Part shown: positions 1 through 10,185 of the stretch, piece after piece
Layout: each line of letters starts with the position of its first letter
Numbering within the stretch: the first letter of the stretch is position 1
Source of the DNA: Acidovorax radicis N35
Lineage (GTDB): Bacteria; Pseudomonadota; Gammaproteobacteria; Burkholderiales; Burkholderiaceae_C
DNA: 64,000 nucleotides
Reading direction: 5' to 3'
Assembly (NCBI RefSeq): GCF_000204195.1
Contig: NZ_AFBG01000019.1
Coordinates: 62,001 to 126,000 of the forward strand
Made by a program: the position numbers and the translations under genes
Notes under the pieces: model-generated
Told to the model about the DNA's origin: nothing
The model's input: only the letters and a program-made list of their open reading frames with translations
Database searches by the model: none

Positions 1-1158
1 GCCCTGGTGCGCGTGCCCACCGACACCCCGCCTGGCAACAACGCCCCCCACGCCGAACGCACGGCCGAGTTGCTGACCGAGTTCGGCTACACCGCCGAAA
101 AGCACGCCGTGCCCGCCGCCGACGTGTTGGCCTACGGCATGGAGTCCATCACCAACCTCATCGTGCGCAGACCGTACGGCAGCGGCGGCAAGACCATCGC
201 CCTGAACGCCCACGGCGACGTGGTGCCCCCCGGCGAAGGCTGGACGCACGACCCCTACGGCGCCGAGATCGTCGATGGCGCCATGTATGGGCGCGCCACC
301 GCCGTGAGCAAGAGCGACTTTGCAAGCTTCACCTTCGCGGTGCGCGCGCTGGAAGCCGTCGCCAAGCCCGCCCGGGGCGCAGTGGAACTGCACTTCACCT
401 ACGACGAGGAATTCGGCGGCGAACTCGGCCCCGGCTGGCTGCTGCAAAAGGGCTTGACGAAGCCCGACCTGATGATCGCCGCCGGCTTCAGCTATGAAGT
501 GGTCACCGCCCACAACGGCTGCCTGCAGATGGAAGTGACCGTGCACGGCAAGATGGCCCACGCCGCCGTGCCCCACACCGGCGTGGATGCGCTGCAGGGC
601 GCGGTGCACATCCTGAACGCGCTGTATGCGCAGAACGACGAGTACAAGAAGGTTACGTCCAACGTGGCGGGCATCAAGCACCCGTACCTGAACGTCGGCC
701 GCATCGAAGGCGGCACCAACACCAACGTCGTGCCCGGCAAGGTGATGTTCAAGCTCGACCGCCGCATGATCCCCGAAGAGAACCCGGTGGAGGTGGAAGC
801 CGTCATCCGCCGCATCATCGAGCAGGCGGCGGGCGAGCGCGACGGCATCCGCGTAGAGATCAAGCGCCTGCTGCTGGCCAACGCGATGACGCCGCTGGCC
901 GGCAACCAGCCTCTGGTCGATGCCATCCAGAAGCATGCGCAGGCCGTGGTCGGTGAGCCCGTGCCCGCCGTGGGCACGCCGCTGTACACCGACGTGCGCC
1001 TGTATGTGGAGCGCGGCATCCCCGGCGTGATCTACGGCTCCGGCCCGCGCACCGTGCTCGAATCGCACGCCAAGCGCGCCGACGAACGCCTGCAGCTCGA
1101 AGACCTGCGCCGCGCCACCAAGGTGATTGCGCGCTCGCTGAGCGACCTGCTCGCCTGA
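1..1158 (+). CDS. M20 family metallopeptidase/deacylase, 5' end cut by window
   Basis: The reading frame is open from the first base and already inside a conserved N-terminal motif (LVRVPTDTPPGNNAPHAE), so the start lies upstream of the window. The protein resembles the ArgE/DapE/acetylornithine deacetylase-carboxypeptidase G2 family, cytosolic di-zinc hydrolases of amide or peptide bonds. Visible hallmarks are the metal-ligand motif NAHGDVVPP, the acidic catalytic pair in YDEEFGGE, and a dimerisation-type segment around HGKMAHAAVPHTGVDAL. The C-terminal part carries the usual THAKRADER-like ending (ESHAKRADERL). The substrate cannot be told from sequence; ArgE, DapE and amidohydrolase annotations are all possible. 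It is convergent with the next gene, with only 13 bases between stops. Confidence 0.85.
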   Translation, partial: ALVRVPTDTPPGNNAPHAERTAELLTEFGYTAEKHAVPAADVLAYGMESITNLIVRRPYGSGGKTIALNAHGDVVPPGEGWTHDPYGAEIVDGAMYGRATAVSKSDFASFTFAVRALEAVAKPARGAVELHFTYDEEFGGELGPGWLLQKGLTKPDLMIAAGFSYEVVTAHNGCLQMEVTVHGKMAHAAVPHTGVDALQGAVHILNALYAQNDEYKKVTSNVAGIKHPYLNVGRIEGGTNTNVVPGKVMFKLDRRMIPEENPVEVEAVIRRIIEQAAGERDGIRVEIKRLLLANAMTPLAGNQPLVDAIQKHAQAVVGEPVPAVGTPLYTDVRLYVERGIPGVIYGSGPRTVLESHAKRADERLQLEDLRRATKVIARSLSDLLA

Positions 1159-1171
1159 TGCGGTCTCGCGC

Positions 1172-2668
1172 TCAGGCGCTGCGCCGTGCCCGCTGCGCCT
1201 GGGCCAGCCGCGAAAGCCGCTGCACCAGGGCCGGGTACTGCGATTCGGACGTATTGCCGTAGCCCAGCACCAGGCCGTTGTCTTCGGGCTGTGCGCGCAG
1301 GGCAAAGCGTGACAGCGGCGCGGGGGCCATGTCGTAGGCGCGGGCCGCGTCGGCAATCGCCTGGTCGGGGTATTCGGGCGGCAGGCGCACCGTGAGGTGC
1401 ATGCCGCTGTCACCCCCCTGCACCCCATGGGGCACAGCCAAGTGCTGTGCCAATGCGTCGCGCAACAGCGCCTGTCGGCTGCGGTACAGGCGCCGCATGC
1501 GCCCCAGGTGCCGGCTGAACTGACCGCTCTCGATGAACTCCGCCAGCGCCAGCTGCTCGTGGCGGTGCCCGCCGCGCAGCGTCTCCCTGAGCAGTGGTGC
1601 GGCCACGGCCGCCAGGGCCTGTGGCAGCACCACAAACCCGAGCCGCAACGACGGGAACAGCGTCTTGCTGAACGTGCCTACGTACATCACCGGCGCTTCA
1701 GGCACCAGGCCCTGCATGGCACCAATCAACTCGCCCGCATGGCGAAATTCACTGTCGTAGTCATCCTCGATGATCCAGGCGCCACAGGCCTGCGCCTGGC
1801 GGATCAGCGCCAGCCTGCGGGCCACGGGCAGCACCCCGCCCGTGGGGTACTGGTGCGACGGCGTGGTGTAGATGAGCCGGGGCGGCGCTGCCGTCCAGGC
1901 ATCGGCAGGCACCACGAGGCCCGCGCCATCCACCCGCAGGGCTTCGACCTTGAGGTCCCCGCACTGGAAGGCGGTCTGCGCCCCCCGGTAGCCCGGGTCC
2001 TCCACCCAGGCCGTGTCACCCGGGTTGGCCACCAGCCGCACACACAGGTTCAGCGCCTCCTGCGCACCTTCGGTGATGACCACCTGCCCCGCCTCGCAGC
2101 GCACGCCGCGCGCCACCGCCAGGTGCCGCATGATGGCGCCCTGCAAGGCGGCCTCGCCCGCCGGATTGCCATAGCCCAGGGCCGACACGCCAGATGCCTT
2201 GAAGGCGCGGTCAAAACAGCTCTTCCAGGCACTCAGGGGGAAACGCGCCAGCGCTGGCACACCGGGCCTGAAGGCCAGTGTCTCGCCCGCATCGGCAAAA
2301 CGGCTGACCACCTGCGCGCTGCGTTCGGACAGGCGCGGCGGCGCAGCGCGTGCGGGGTCCGCATGGCCTCGGGCACGGCTGCGGTCCAGCGCGGACACCT
2401 TGGTGCCCCGGCGGCTCAGCTCGATGTAGCCCTCGGCCCCCAGCTGCTCGTAGACCGCTGTCACGCTGTTGCGCGAAACGCCCAGGTCCGCCGCCAGATC
2501 CCGCGACCCCGGCAGGCGGCAGCCCGAGGGGAAGCGCCCATCCAGGATGGCATTGCGGATGCGGGCCAGGAGCTGGCGTTGCAGCGAGTCGCCCTGCCGG
2601 TCGCGTACCAGCGGGGCTTCCAGCAGGACATGGCGGACGGGGTCGATGGCAGGGAGGCGTTGGATCAT
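1172..2668 (-). CDS. MocR/PdxR-type regulator (GntR HTH fused to aminotransferase fold)
   Basis: The protein has an N-terminal winged-helix GntR domain (DSLQRQLLARIRNAILDG, then LAADLGVSRNSVTAVYEQL) followed by a full-length class I aminotransferase-like domain. The PLP lysine lies in the motif GTFSKTLFPSLRLGFV. Members of this family are transcription factors that use PLP or PLP adducts as effector; PdxR, GabR and TauR are the known cases. I chose the Met at 2668 (MIQRLPAIDP) because the 19 residues encoded further upstream do not look conserved; a start at 2725 is possible. It is divergent from the GNAT acetyltransferase gene, which is therefore a candidate target. The regulated pathway is unknown. 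Confidence 0.85.
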   Translation of the reverse strand: MIQRLPAIDPVRHVLLEAPLVRDRQGDSLQRQLLARIRNAILDGRFPSGCRLPGSRDLAADLGVSRNSVTAVYEQLGAEGYIELSRRGTKVSALDRSRARGHADPARAAPPRLSERSAQVVSRFADAGETLAFRPGVPALARFPLSAWKSCFDRAFKASGVSALGYGNPAGEAALQGAIMRHLAVARGVRCEAGQVVITEGAQEALNLCVRLVANPGDTAWVEDPGYRGAQTAFQCGDLKVEALRVDGAGLVVPADAWTAAPPRLIYTTPSHQYPTGGVLPVARRLALIRQAQACGAWIIEDDYDSEFRHAGELIGAMQGLVPEAPVMYVGTFSKTLFPSLRLGFVVLPQALAAVAAPLLRETLRGGHRHEQLALAEFIESGQFSRHLGRMRRLYRSRQALLRDALAQHLAVPHGVQGGDSGMHLTVRLPPEYPDQAIADAARAYDMAPAPLSRFALRAQPEDNGLVLGYGNTSESQYPALVQRLSRLAQAQRARRSA

Positions 2669-2727
2669 GGTGGCCTGTGAAAAGCCACCAGATAGCAACC
2701 CCGGTGGCACCATCAGATTGTGCATGA

Positions 2728-2749
2728 GTGGATCTTTTTAATGGTCCAC
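2728..2749. promoter_or_regulatory. Short inverted repeat between mocR-type gene and GNAT gene
   Basis: GTGGA at 2728-2732 is mirrored by TCCAC at 2745-2749, with a T/A-rich spacer, in the divergent intergenic region. MocR regulators bind sites in such spacers, often as direct repeats, so assignment as the operator is tentative. Confidence 0.3.
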
Positions 2750-2810
2750 AAGAATCCTAAAGTCACACGCTCGACCTCTCTCTCTTTTGCCCCTTCGACC
2801 GCGCAATTCC

Positions 2811-3551
2811 ATGTCCACCTTCATGAATGATTTCGCCCAGCCCATCGGCGCCTCCGCGCCCGGCTGGACACCCCGCCCCCAACCCGCCGGCGTCACCCTG
2901 GTGGGCCGCCACTGCCGGCTGGAGCCGCTGCAGGTTGACCGCCACGCGGCCGACCTGGACACGGCCTACCGGCTCGCGCCGGACCCGCGCGCCTGGACCT
3001 ACATGTTCATCGGCCCATTCGACACGCCCGAGGACTACCACCGCTATGCACAGAGCGCTGCACAGAGTACCGACCCTCGCCACTTCGCCGTGGTGGACAA
3101 GACCACAGGCAAGGCCGTGGGCACCCTGGCGCTGATGCGCATTGATCCCACCCATGGCGCCATCGAGGTCGGAAACGTGATGTTCTCGCCCCTGCTCCAG
3201 CAAACCCCCGCCTCCACCGAGGCGCAGTTCCTGCTCATGGCGTATGTGTTCGACACGCTGGGCTACCGCCGCTACGAGTGGAAGTGCGACAGCCTCAACG
3301 CCCCTTCGCGGCGCACGGCCGCGCGCCTGGGTTTCCAGTTCGAGGGCATCTTCCGCCAGGCCGTGGTCTACAAGGGCCGCAACCGCGACACCGCCTGGTT
3401 TTCCATCATCGACACCGAATGGCCCGGGTTGCGGCAGGTTTTCGAGGCCTGGCTGTCGGACGACAACCAGGATGCACAGGGGCGTCAGCGGCGCTCGCTG
3501 ACGCAGGTGCGCGAATCACTGGGCTCAGGGGCTTCACAACCACCGCGCTGA
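2811..3551 (+). CDS. GNAT family N-acetyltransferase (RimJ/RimL-like)
   Basis: The protein of about 246 residues fits the Acetyltransf_3 branch of GNAT enzymes, which transfer acetyl from acetyl-CoA to an amine. The N-terminal GRHCRLEPLQVDRHAADL segment, the central strand AVVDKTTGKAVGTLALMRIDP, the EVGNVMFSPLLQ strand and the typical ending YEWKCDSLNAPSRRTAARLGFQFEG with following VVYKGRNRDTAWFSI support this; the last is the acetyl-CoA-binding and arginine-loop region of RimJ/L-like proteins. A start at 2787 is possible; the Met at 2811 gives the more usual N-terminus. It is probably regulated by the divergent MocR-type protein. The acceptor substrate is not predictable. Confidence 0.8.
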   Translation: MSTFMNDFAQPIGASAPGWTPRPQPAGVTLVGRHCRLEPLQVDRHAADLDTAYRLAPDPRAWTYMFIGPFDTPEDYHRYAQSAAQSTDPRHFAVVDKTTGKAVGTLALMRIDPTHGAIEVGNVMFSPLLQQTPASTEAQFLLMAYVFDTLGYRRYEWKCDSLNAPSRRTAARLGFQFEGIFRQAVVYKGRNRDTAWFSIIDTEWPGLRQVFEAWLSDDNQDAQGRQRRSLTQVRESLGSGASQPPR

Positions 3552-3755
3552 AGGCATCGAGGAGTGCGGCGCCGTGCAGCACCTCCTGCACAAAAAGCAG
3601 GAATAACGGGCGTGCACTGGGTGCATACTCAATCGGCATAACCCGCTGCCCGCACGCAGCGCGTGCCCACCCTACACTTGCCGCGGGCGCCCTTCGCAGG
3701 GCCCACCCGCCCTCCCCTTCCTACAGAGCAAAAAACCATCTCAGGAGCATCACCC

Positions 3756-5540
3756 ATGAACATACGACACACGCTGCTGGCCTCCAGCCTGGCGCTGGCG
3801 CTGGCCAGCCTCACGGCCTGCGGCAGCACACCCACCACGGCAGCAGCGCCCGCGCCCGCCGTACAGCAGACCGCATCGGCCCAGGCCGCCAGCGCCGCCT
3901 ATGACTTCGACATGGACGTGTTCCACCCCGTGGTGGCGCGCAACGGCATGGTCGCCACCGAGCAGGAGCTGGCCTCGCAGATCGGCCTCGACATCCTGAA
4001 GGCCGGCGGCAACGCGGTAGACGCGGCCGTGGGCATCGGCTTTGCGCTGGCCGTGGCACTGCCCAATGCGGGCAACCTGGGCGGCGGCGGTTTCATGATG
4101 GTGCACGACGCCAAGACCGGCAAGAGCGTGGCCCTCGATTTCCGCGAAGTGGCGCCCATCAAGGCCACGCGCGACATGTACCTGGACGACAAGGGCAACG
4201 TGGTGGATGGCAAGTCGCTGTTCACCCACTACGCCGTGGGCGTGCCCGGCACCGTGGCCGGCATGGAGCATGCGCTCAAGACCTGGGGCACCCTGCCCCT
4301 GGCGCGCGTGATCGCCCCGGCCATCGAGCTGGCGGACCGGGGCTTCCCGGTGAGCGAAACCCTGGCGAAGATCCTGCAGCAGGAAAAGAAGAACATGGGC
4401 AAGTGGCCCGCCACCCAGGCCATCTTCTGGAAGAACGGCGAGCCCCTGAAGGTAGGTGACCCGCTGGTGCAGAAAGACCTGGCCCAGTCCATGCGCCTGA
4501 TCGGCCAGCAGGGCGCCAAGGCGTTCTACGAAGGCGAGATCGCCCAGAAGATCGCTGCCGAGATGGCACCGCACGCCGGCGCCATCAGCCTGCAGGACCT
4601 GCGCGAGTACAAGGTGGCCGAGCGCGTGCCCACGCGCGGCACCTACCGCGGCTATGAGATCGTGACCATGCCGCCACCCTCCTCCGGCGGCCCGCACCTG
4701 GTGCAGATTTTGAACATGCTGGAGCCCCTGCCCCTGGCCCAGTGGGGCCCCAACAGCGCCCAGACCATCCACTACATGGCCGAGAGCATGAAGCTCGCGT
4801 ACGCCGACCGCGCCGAGTACCTGGGCGACCCGGACTTCGTGAAGATCCCCCTCAAGGGACTGACCTCCAAGCGCTACGCCGAGTCGCTGGCCAAGGGCAT
4901 CGACGGCAACACCGCGCGCAGCGGCAAGAGCATCAAGCCCGGCCAGCCCCAGCCGTATGAGAGCGACCAGACCACCCACTACTCGGTGGTGGACAAGGCC
5001 GGCAACGCCGTGGCCGTGACCTACACGCTGAACACCAACTTCGGCAGCGGCATCGTGGCCAAGGGCACGGGCATCCTGCTCAACAACGAGATGGACGACT
5101 TCTCGGCCAAGCCCGGCGTGGCCAATGCCTACGGCCTGGTCGGCGGCGACGCCAACGCGGTCGCGGCCAAGAAGCGCCCCCTGTCGTCCATGACCCCCAC
5201 CCTGGTGCTCAAGGACGGCAAGCCCACTCTGGTGACCGGCAGCCCCGGCGGTGCACGCATCATCACCACGGTGCTGCAGACAGTGGTCAACACCATCGAC
5301 TTCGGCATGAACCCCGCCGAAGCCGCTGCCGCACCCCGCGTGCACCACCAGTGGACGCCCGACGAGCTGCGCGTGGAAAAGGGCCTCTCACCCGACACCC
5401 TGGCCCTGCTCAAGCAACGCGGCCACAACATCGCAGTCAAGCCGTCGATGGGCCGCACGCAGACCATCCAGATTCGCGGCGGCGCGCTGTACGGCTACTC
5501 AGACCCGCGCAACCCGGATGGGAAGACGCTGGGGTATTGA
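3756..5540 (+). CDS. ggt: Gamma-glutamyltransferase (gamma-glutamyltranspeptidase), lipoprotein-type
   Basis: This is a complete 594-residue proenzyme that hydrolyses or transfers the gamma-glutamyl group of glutathione and related compounds in the periplasm. The start at 3756 is preceded by an AGGAG-like site at 3742-3746 and gives a signal peptide ending in a lipobox (LASLTAC, Cys22), so it is probably membrane-anchored, unlike soluble periplasmic E. coli Ggt. The autocleavage site is visible as DQ-TTHYSVVD with the nucleophile Thr at about residue 406. Other family motifs include NAVDAAVGIGFALAV, GNLGGGGFMM, LNNEMDDF and the oxyanion/substrate loop PLSSMTPTLVL followed by GSPGGARIITTV. It is followed by an intergenic repeat and a strong terminator, so it is probably monocistronic. 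Confidence 0.95.
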   Translation: MNIRHTLLASSLALALASLTACGSTPTTAAAPAPAVQQTASAQAASAAYDFDMDVFHPVVARNGMVATEQELASQIGLDILKAGGNAVDAAVGIGFALAVALPNAGNLGGGGFMMVHDAKTGKSVALDFREVAPIKATRDMYLDDKGNVVDGKSLFTHYAVGVPGTVAGMEHALKTWGTLPLARVIAPAIELADRGFPVSETLAKILQQEKKNMGKWPATQAIFWKNGEPLKVGDPLVQKDLAQSMRLIGQQGAKAFYEGEIAQKIAAEMAPHAGAISLQDLREYKVAERVPTRGTYRGYEIVTMPPPSSGGPHLVQILNMLEPLPLAQWGPNSAQTIHYMAESMKLAYADRAEYLGDPDFVKIPLKGLTSKRYAESLAKGIDGNTARSGKSIKPGQPQPYESDQTTHYSVVDKAGNAVAVTYTLNTNFGSGIVAKGTGILLNNEMDDFSAKPGVANAYGLVGGDANAVAAKKRPLSSMTPTLVLKDGKPTLVTGSPGGARIITTVLQTVVNTIDFGMNPAEAAAAPRVHHQWTPDELRVEKGLSPDTLALLKQRGHNIAVKPSMGRTQTIQIRGGALYGYSDPRNPDGKTLGY

Positions 5541-5600
5541 TTGCTACTCAATTAATAGCTACTACCGCTTGATGAACGTGCGGTAGCGGCCAATTTGAAT
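5541..5600 (+). repeat. Comamonadaceae-type intergenic repeat, copy 1
   Basis: The copy starts with a TTAATAGCTACT-like arm and continues with TACCGCTTGATGAACGTGCGG and then GCGGCCAATTTGAAT. The central ACCGC/GCGGT bases form a small hairpin. It shares the order TTAATAGC, GCTT...GC, GGCCA-TTT-A with four other copies in this window (23326, 28410, 43761, 52990). Confidence 0.7.
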
Positions 5601-5603
5601 CAG

Positions 5604-5639
5604 AAATCCCGCTCACCGAGAGGTGTGCGGGATTTTTTC
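5604..5639 (+). terminator. Rho-independent terminator of ggt
   Basis: AAATCCCGC (5604-5612) pairs with GCGGGATTT (5627-5635), and a run of T follows. The stem is nine base pairs with a 14-base loop. It lies between the ggt stop and the end of the oppositely oriented HEPN-like gene, so it may serve both. Confidence 0.85.
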
Positions 5640-5645
5640 TTTTCT

Positions 5646-6392
5646 TCAGCCCACGGCCACGATGCTGGATATGACCCGGCGCACATCCGCGACAACGCGA
5701 TCTGGTAGCGTGGCAGCAGATTCAAGAGTGTTTTTTTGCAGCAGCATTTCGCTCGTGGGCACATTGCTTACCGTTGGCGACGGCCGCACTCCATCGAAGT
5801 AAAGCTGGTGCAACGACTGCCCGAGAGCCTGCAGAAAAAGTACGCACTCTCGCAACTTCTCGGGATCGATGGAAGTAGATCCATTCGATATCTCGCTTTC
5901 CTGGGCAACACCACGATGAGCAAAGATCTCATGCCGGAACGGTTTCACATCCGCGACGTAGAACTTCCGACGCTGCTCCACAGATTTTTTTAGCTGCTGG
6001 AAGTCAGCATATGTGGGAACAAATGCCAAATCTATCCGTTGCTGAGCCTGCTCTCTGGATTGCAGGCCATACCGGTCCATCTGGCGCTGTGTAAAAGCTG
6101 TGAGCTCGAAAATTTCGATATTGTCTACACAGTGCTTCAGTAGCCGATTCACGGAATAGTTGCGCCCCTCGGGATCGAAAATCCTTCCTAGCGTAACCAC
6201 TGCGGACGTCAGCAGAGCATCCAAAGCCGTATTCCAGAACGTGGCTGCGCTACCCATTGCAGTCGTAGCGCTCTGGCTACCAAATATTGAAGCGTAGAGC
6301 GCATGCATTGAATAGACGTAACGAACAGCATCCCTGCATTCAGACTGGAATACCTCAAGCAGTTTTTCGAACTCATCAGAGGCTTCTGACAT
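5646..6392 (-). CDS. Hypothetical protein, probable HEPN/AbiU2-like domain
   Basis: This is a 248-residue, mostly helical, cytosolic-looking protein. The start at 6392 is chosen because AAGGTGG lies six bases upstream; an upstream Met at 6434 lacks a better site. Around residues 149-161 is KPFRHEIFAHRG, whose Arg153 and His159 give an R-x5-H arrangement compatible with the Rx4-6H catalytic motif of HEPN ribonucleases. The overall length and the position of the motif recall AbiU2-like HEPN proteins. The assignment rests on pattern only. Codon use and GC content are visibly lower than in both neighbours, suggesting recent acquisition. No obvious partner (MNT nucleotidyltransferase or antitoxin) lies next to it. 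Confidence 0.6.
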   Translation of the reverse strand: MSEASDEFEKLLEVFQSECRDAVRYVYSMHALYASIFGSQSATTAMGSAATFWNTALDALLTSAVVTLGRIFDPEGRNYSVNRLLKHCVDNIEIFELTAFTQRQMDRYGLQSREQAQQRIDLAFVPTYADFQQLKKSVEQRRKFYVADVKPFRHEIFAHRGVAQESEISNGSTSIDPEKLRECVLFLQALGQSLHQLYFDGVRPSPTVSNVPTSEMLLQKNTLESAATLPDRVVADVRRVISSIVAVG

Positions 6393-6454
6393 AGCCCACC
6401 TTTGATTTGGTCTCGGTAAGACCCAGTCTGCCATGACCCCGCCCTGGGAGAACT

Positions 6455-7369
6455 TCAGGTCGAAGCGACCTCCCCAATCTCAAAATTCGCCATCTTCTCC
6501 AGCGCCCGCACCATCGCCGAGTGGTCCCACCCCTGCCCGCCATGAGCCACGCAGGCGTTGAACAGCTCCTGCGCCATCGCCGTGTTGGGCAGCGGCACGC
6601 CCAGCTCCCGCGCGCTCGACAGCGCGAGGTTCAGGTCCTTCTGGTGCAGTCCGATACGAAAGCCGGGCTCGAACCTGCGCTGGATCATGCGTTCGGCATG
6701 CACCTCCAGGACCTTGGACGAGGCGAAACCGCCCAGCAGCGCCTGGCGCACGCGGGCCGGGTCGGCGCCCGCGCGGGCGGCGAAGAGCAGCGCCTCGGCC
6801 ACGGCCTCGATGTTCAGGGCGACGATGATCTGGTTGGCCACCTTGGCGGTCTGGCCGTCGCCGTTGCCGCCCACCAGGGTGATGTTCTTGCCCAGGCGTT
6901 CGAACAGCGGTTTGATTCGCTCGAACACCGCCTCGGGGCCGCCGACCATGATGGACAGCGTGGCGTTCTTCGCGCCCAGTTCGCCGCCCGAGACGGGGGC
7001 GTCCAGGTACTGTGCGCCCAGGGCCTCGATGCGCGCCGCAAAGTCCTTGGTGGCCACGGGCGAAATGGAACTCATGTCCACCACCACCTTGCCCGTGTTG
7101 CCTTTGAGGCCCTGGGCCACACCGTCGGCGCCGAACAGCACCTTCTCCACATCGGGCGTGTCGGGCAGCATCAGAAAGACGATGTCGGCCCGCTCGGCCA
7201 CGCCGCGCGCGGTGGTGCACTGCGTGGCGCTGCTCTCGGCAATCTGTGGTGCCACACGGCCCCGGGTGTGCACATACAGCTGGTGGCCCGCGGCGATGAG
7301 GTGGCCGCATAGGGGCGCGCCCATGATGCCCAGGCCGATGAAACCGAGTTTGAGGGGGGTGTCGGTCAT
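6455..7369 (-). CDS. glxR: 2-hydroxy-3-oxopropionate (tartronate semialdehyde) reductase
   Basis: This is a 304-residue member of the beta-hydroxyacid dehydrogenase family. It reduces tartronate semialdehyde to D-glycerate with NAD(P)H. The Rossmann motif GFIGLGIMGAP, the substrate loop DAPVSGGELGAKNATLSIMVGG and the catalytic-Lys region GDGQTAKVANQIIVALN are all present. The start at 7369 has AAGGAG nine bases upstream. It sits 50 bases downstream of hyi in the gcl-hyi-glxR operon, which supports the glyoxylate role over other family members such as 3-hydroxyisobutyrate dehydrogenase. Confidence 0.9.
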   Translation of the reverse strand: MTDTPLKLGFIGLGIMGAPLCGHLIAAGHQLYVHTRGRVAPQIAESSATQCTTARGVAERADIVFLMLPDTPDVEKVLFGADGVAQGLKGNTGKVVVDMSSISPVATKDFAARIEALGAQYLDAPVSGGELGAKNATLSIMVGGPEAVFERIKPLFERLGKNITLVGGNGDGQTAKVANQIIVALNIEAVAEALLFAARAGADPARVRQALLGGFASSKVLEVHAERMIQRRFEPGFRIGLHQKDLNLALSSARELGVPLPNTAMAQELFNACVAHGGQGWDHSAMVRALEKMANFEIGEVAST

Positions 7370-7419
7370 GCTCTTGTTCTCCTTGTGTGGTGGTGATTCG
7401 TCGATCCGTGGGTTGTGGC

Positions 7420-8199
7420 TCATGCGGCAAGCGCCGTGCGCCACCCCAGGCCGATTTCCGTGGTGCGTGCAGGCCGGTACTCGCAACCCACCCAGCCGTC
7501 GTATCCGATGCGGTCCAGGTGCGCGAACAGGTAGCGGTAGTTGATCTCGCCCGTACCCGGCTCGTTGCGGCCGGGGTTGTCGGCCAGCTGCACGTGGCCG
7601 ATGCGTTCCAGGTACTTTTGCAGCGTGGCCGCGATTTCGCCTTCGGTGCGCTGCGCGTGGTAGATGTCGTACTGCACAAAGGCGTTGCTGGCATCCACTT
7701 CGTCCAGGATGTCCAGCGCCTGGTCCGTGCGGGTCAGGTAGAAGCCCGGGATGTCGAAGGGGTTGATGGGCTCGACCAGCAAGCGCAGCCCGGCCGCCCT
7801 CAGCTCCGTGGCCGCGAAGCGCAGGTTCTCGACCAGGGTACGGCGCAGTACTGCAGCATCCACCCCTGCGGGTGTCTTGCCCGCCAGGCAGTTGAGCTGC
7901 GGCACGCCCAGCGCCTGTGCATAGGTGATGGCCTGGGCCACGCCGGCCCGAAACTCCACAATGCGTGCCGGATCGCAGGCAATGCCACGCTCGCCAGCAG
8001 CCCAGTCACCGGCGGGCAGGTTGTGCAGCACGATCTGCAGCTGGTGTTTGTCGATGCGCGCGCGGATGTCCTCCGCTGCAAACTCGTAGGGAAAGAGGAA
8101 CTCCACGGCCTCGAAGCCAGTGCGCGCGGCGCGCTCGAAGCGGTCGAGAAAGGGAACCTCGGTGAACAGCATGCTGAGGTTGGCAGCAAAACGGGGCAT
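7420..8199 (-). CDS. hyi: Hydroxypyruvate isomerase
   Basis: This 259-residue TIM-barrel protein of the AP-endonuclease-2-like superfamily converts hydroxypyruvate and tartronate semialdehyde into each other. The N-terminus MPRFAANLSMLFTEVPFLDRF, the metal-binding LLVEPINPFDIPGFYL (first catalytic Glu) and the C-terminal WVGCEYRPA with the second Glu are typical of Hyi. Its place between gcl and glxR in the same orientation fixes the assignment. The spacing to gcl is 41 bases. Confidence 0.92.
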   Translation of the reverse strand: MPRFAANLSMLFTEVPFLDRFERAARTGFEAVEFLFPYEFAAEDIRARIDKHQLQIVLHNLPAGDWAAGERGIACDPARIVEFRAGVAQAITYAQALGVPQLNCLAGKTPAGVDAAVLRRTLVENLRFAATELRAAGLRLLVEPINPFDIPGFYLTRTDQALDILDEVDASNAFVQYDIYHAQRTEGEIAATLQKYLERIGHVQLADNPGRNEPGTGEINYRYLFAHLDRIGYDGWVGCEYRPARTTEIGLGWRTALAA

Positions 8200-8240
8200 G
8201 AAAAGTCTCCGGTAACACGAGGGAAAAAATGCGGCTCGCC

Positions 8241-10031
<1,791 letters not shown>

Positions 10032-10117
10032 TGCACATCTCCTTCGGTTGGGGTCGTTGATGTGGCAACTCTAGGCAAGCACCCTTTGCGGCGGAAGGTG
10101 GCGGCAGACCATAAAAT

Positions 10118-10136
10118 TTATTCCACACAGGAATAA
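10118..10136. promoter_or_regulatory. Perfect inverted repeat, probable LysR operator of gcl/lysR
   Basis: TTATTCC (10118-10124) and GGAATAA (10130-10136) form a perfect 7-bp inverted repeat with a 5-base spacer in the 154-bp region between divergent gcl and lysR. It contains a T-N11-A-type core as expected for LysR-family sites and lies 50 bp before the regulator's start. Confidence 0.55.
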
Positions 10137-10185
10137 GCCACGGCGCACGCCCACGCCACCATGCACAACACAGGAGACAACCACG

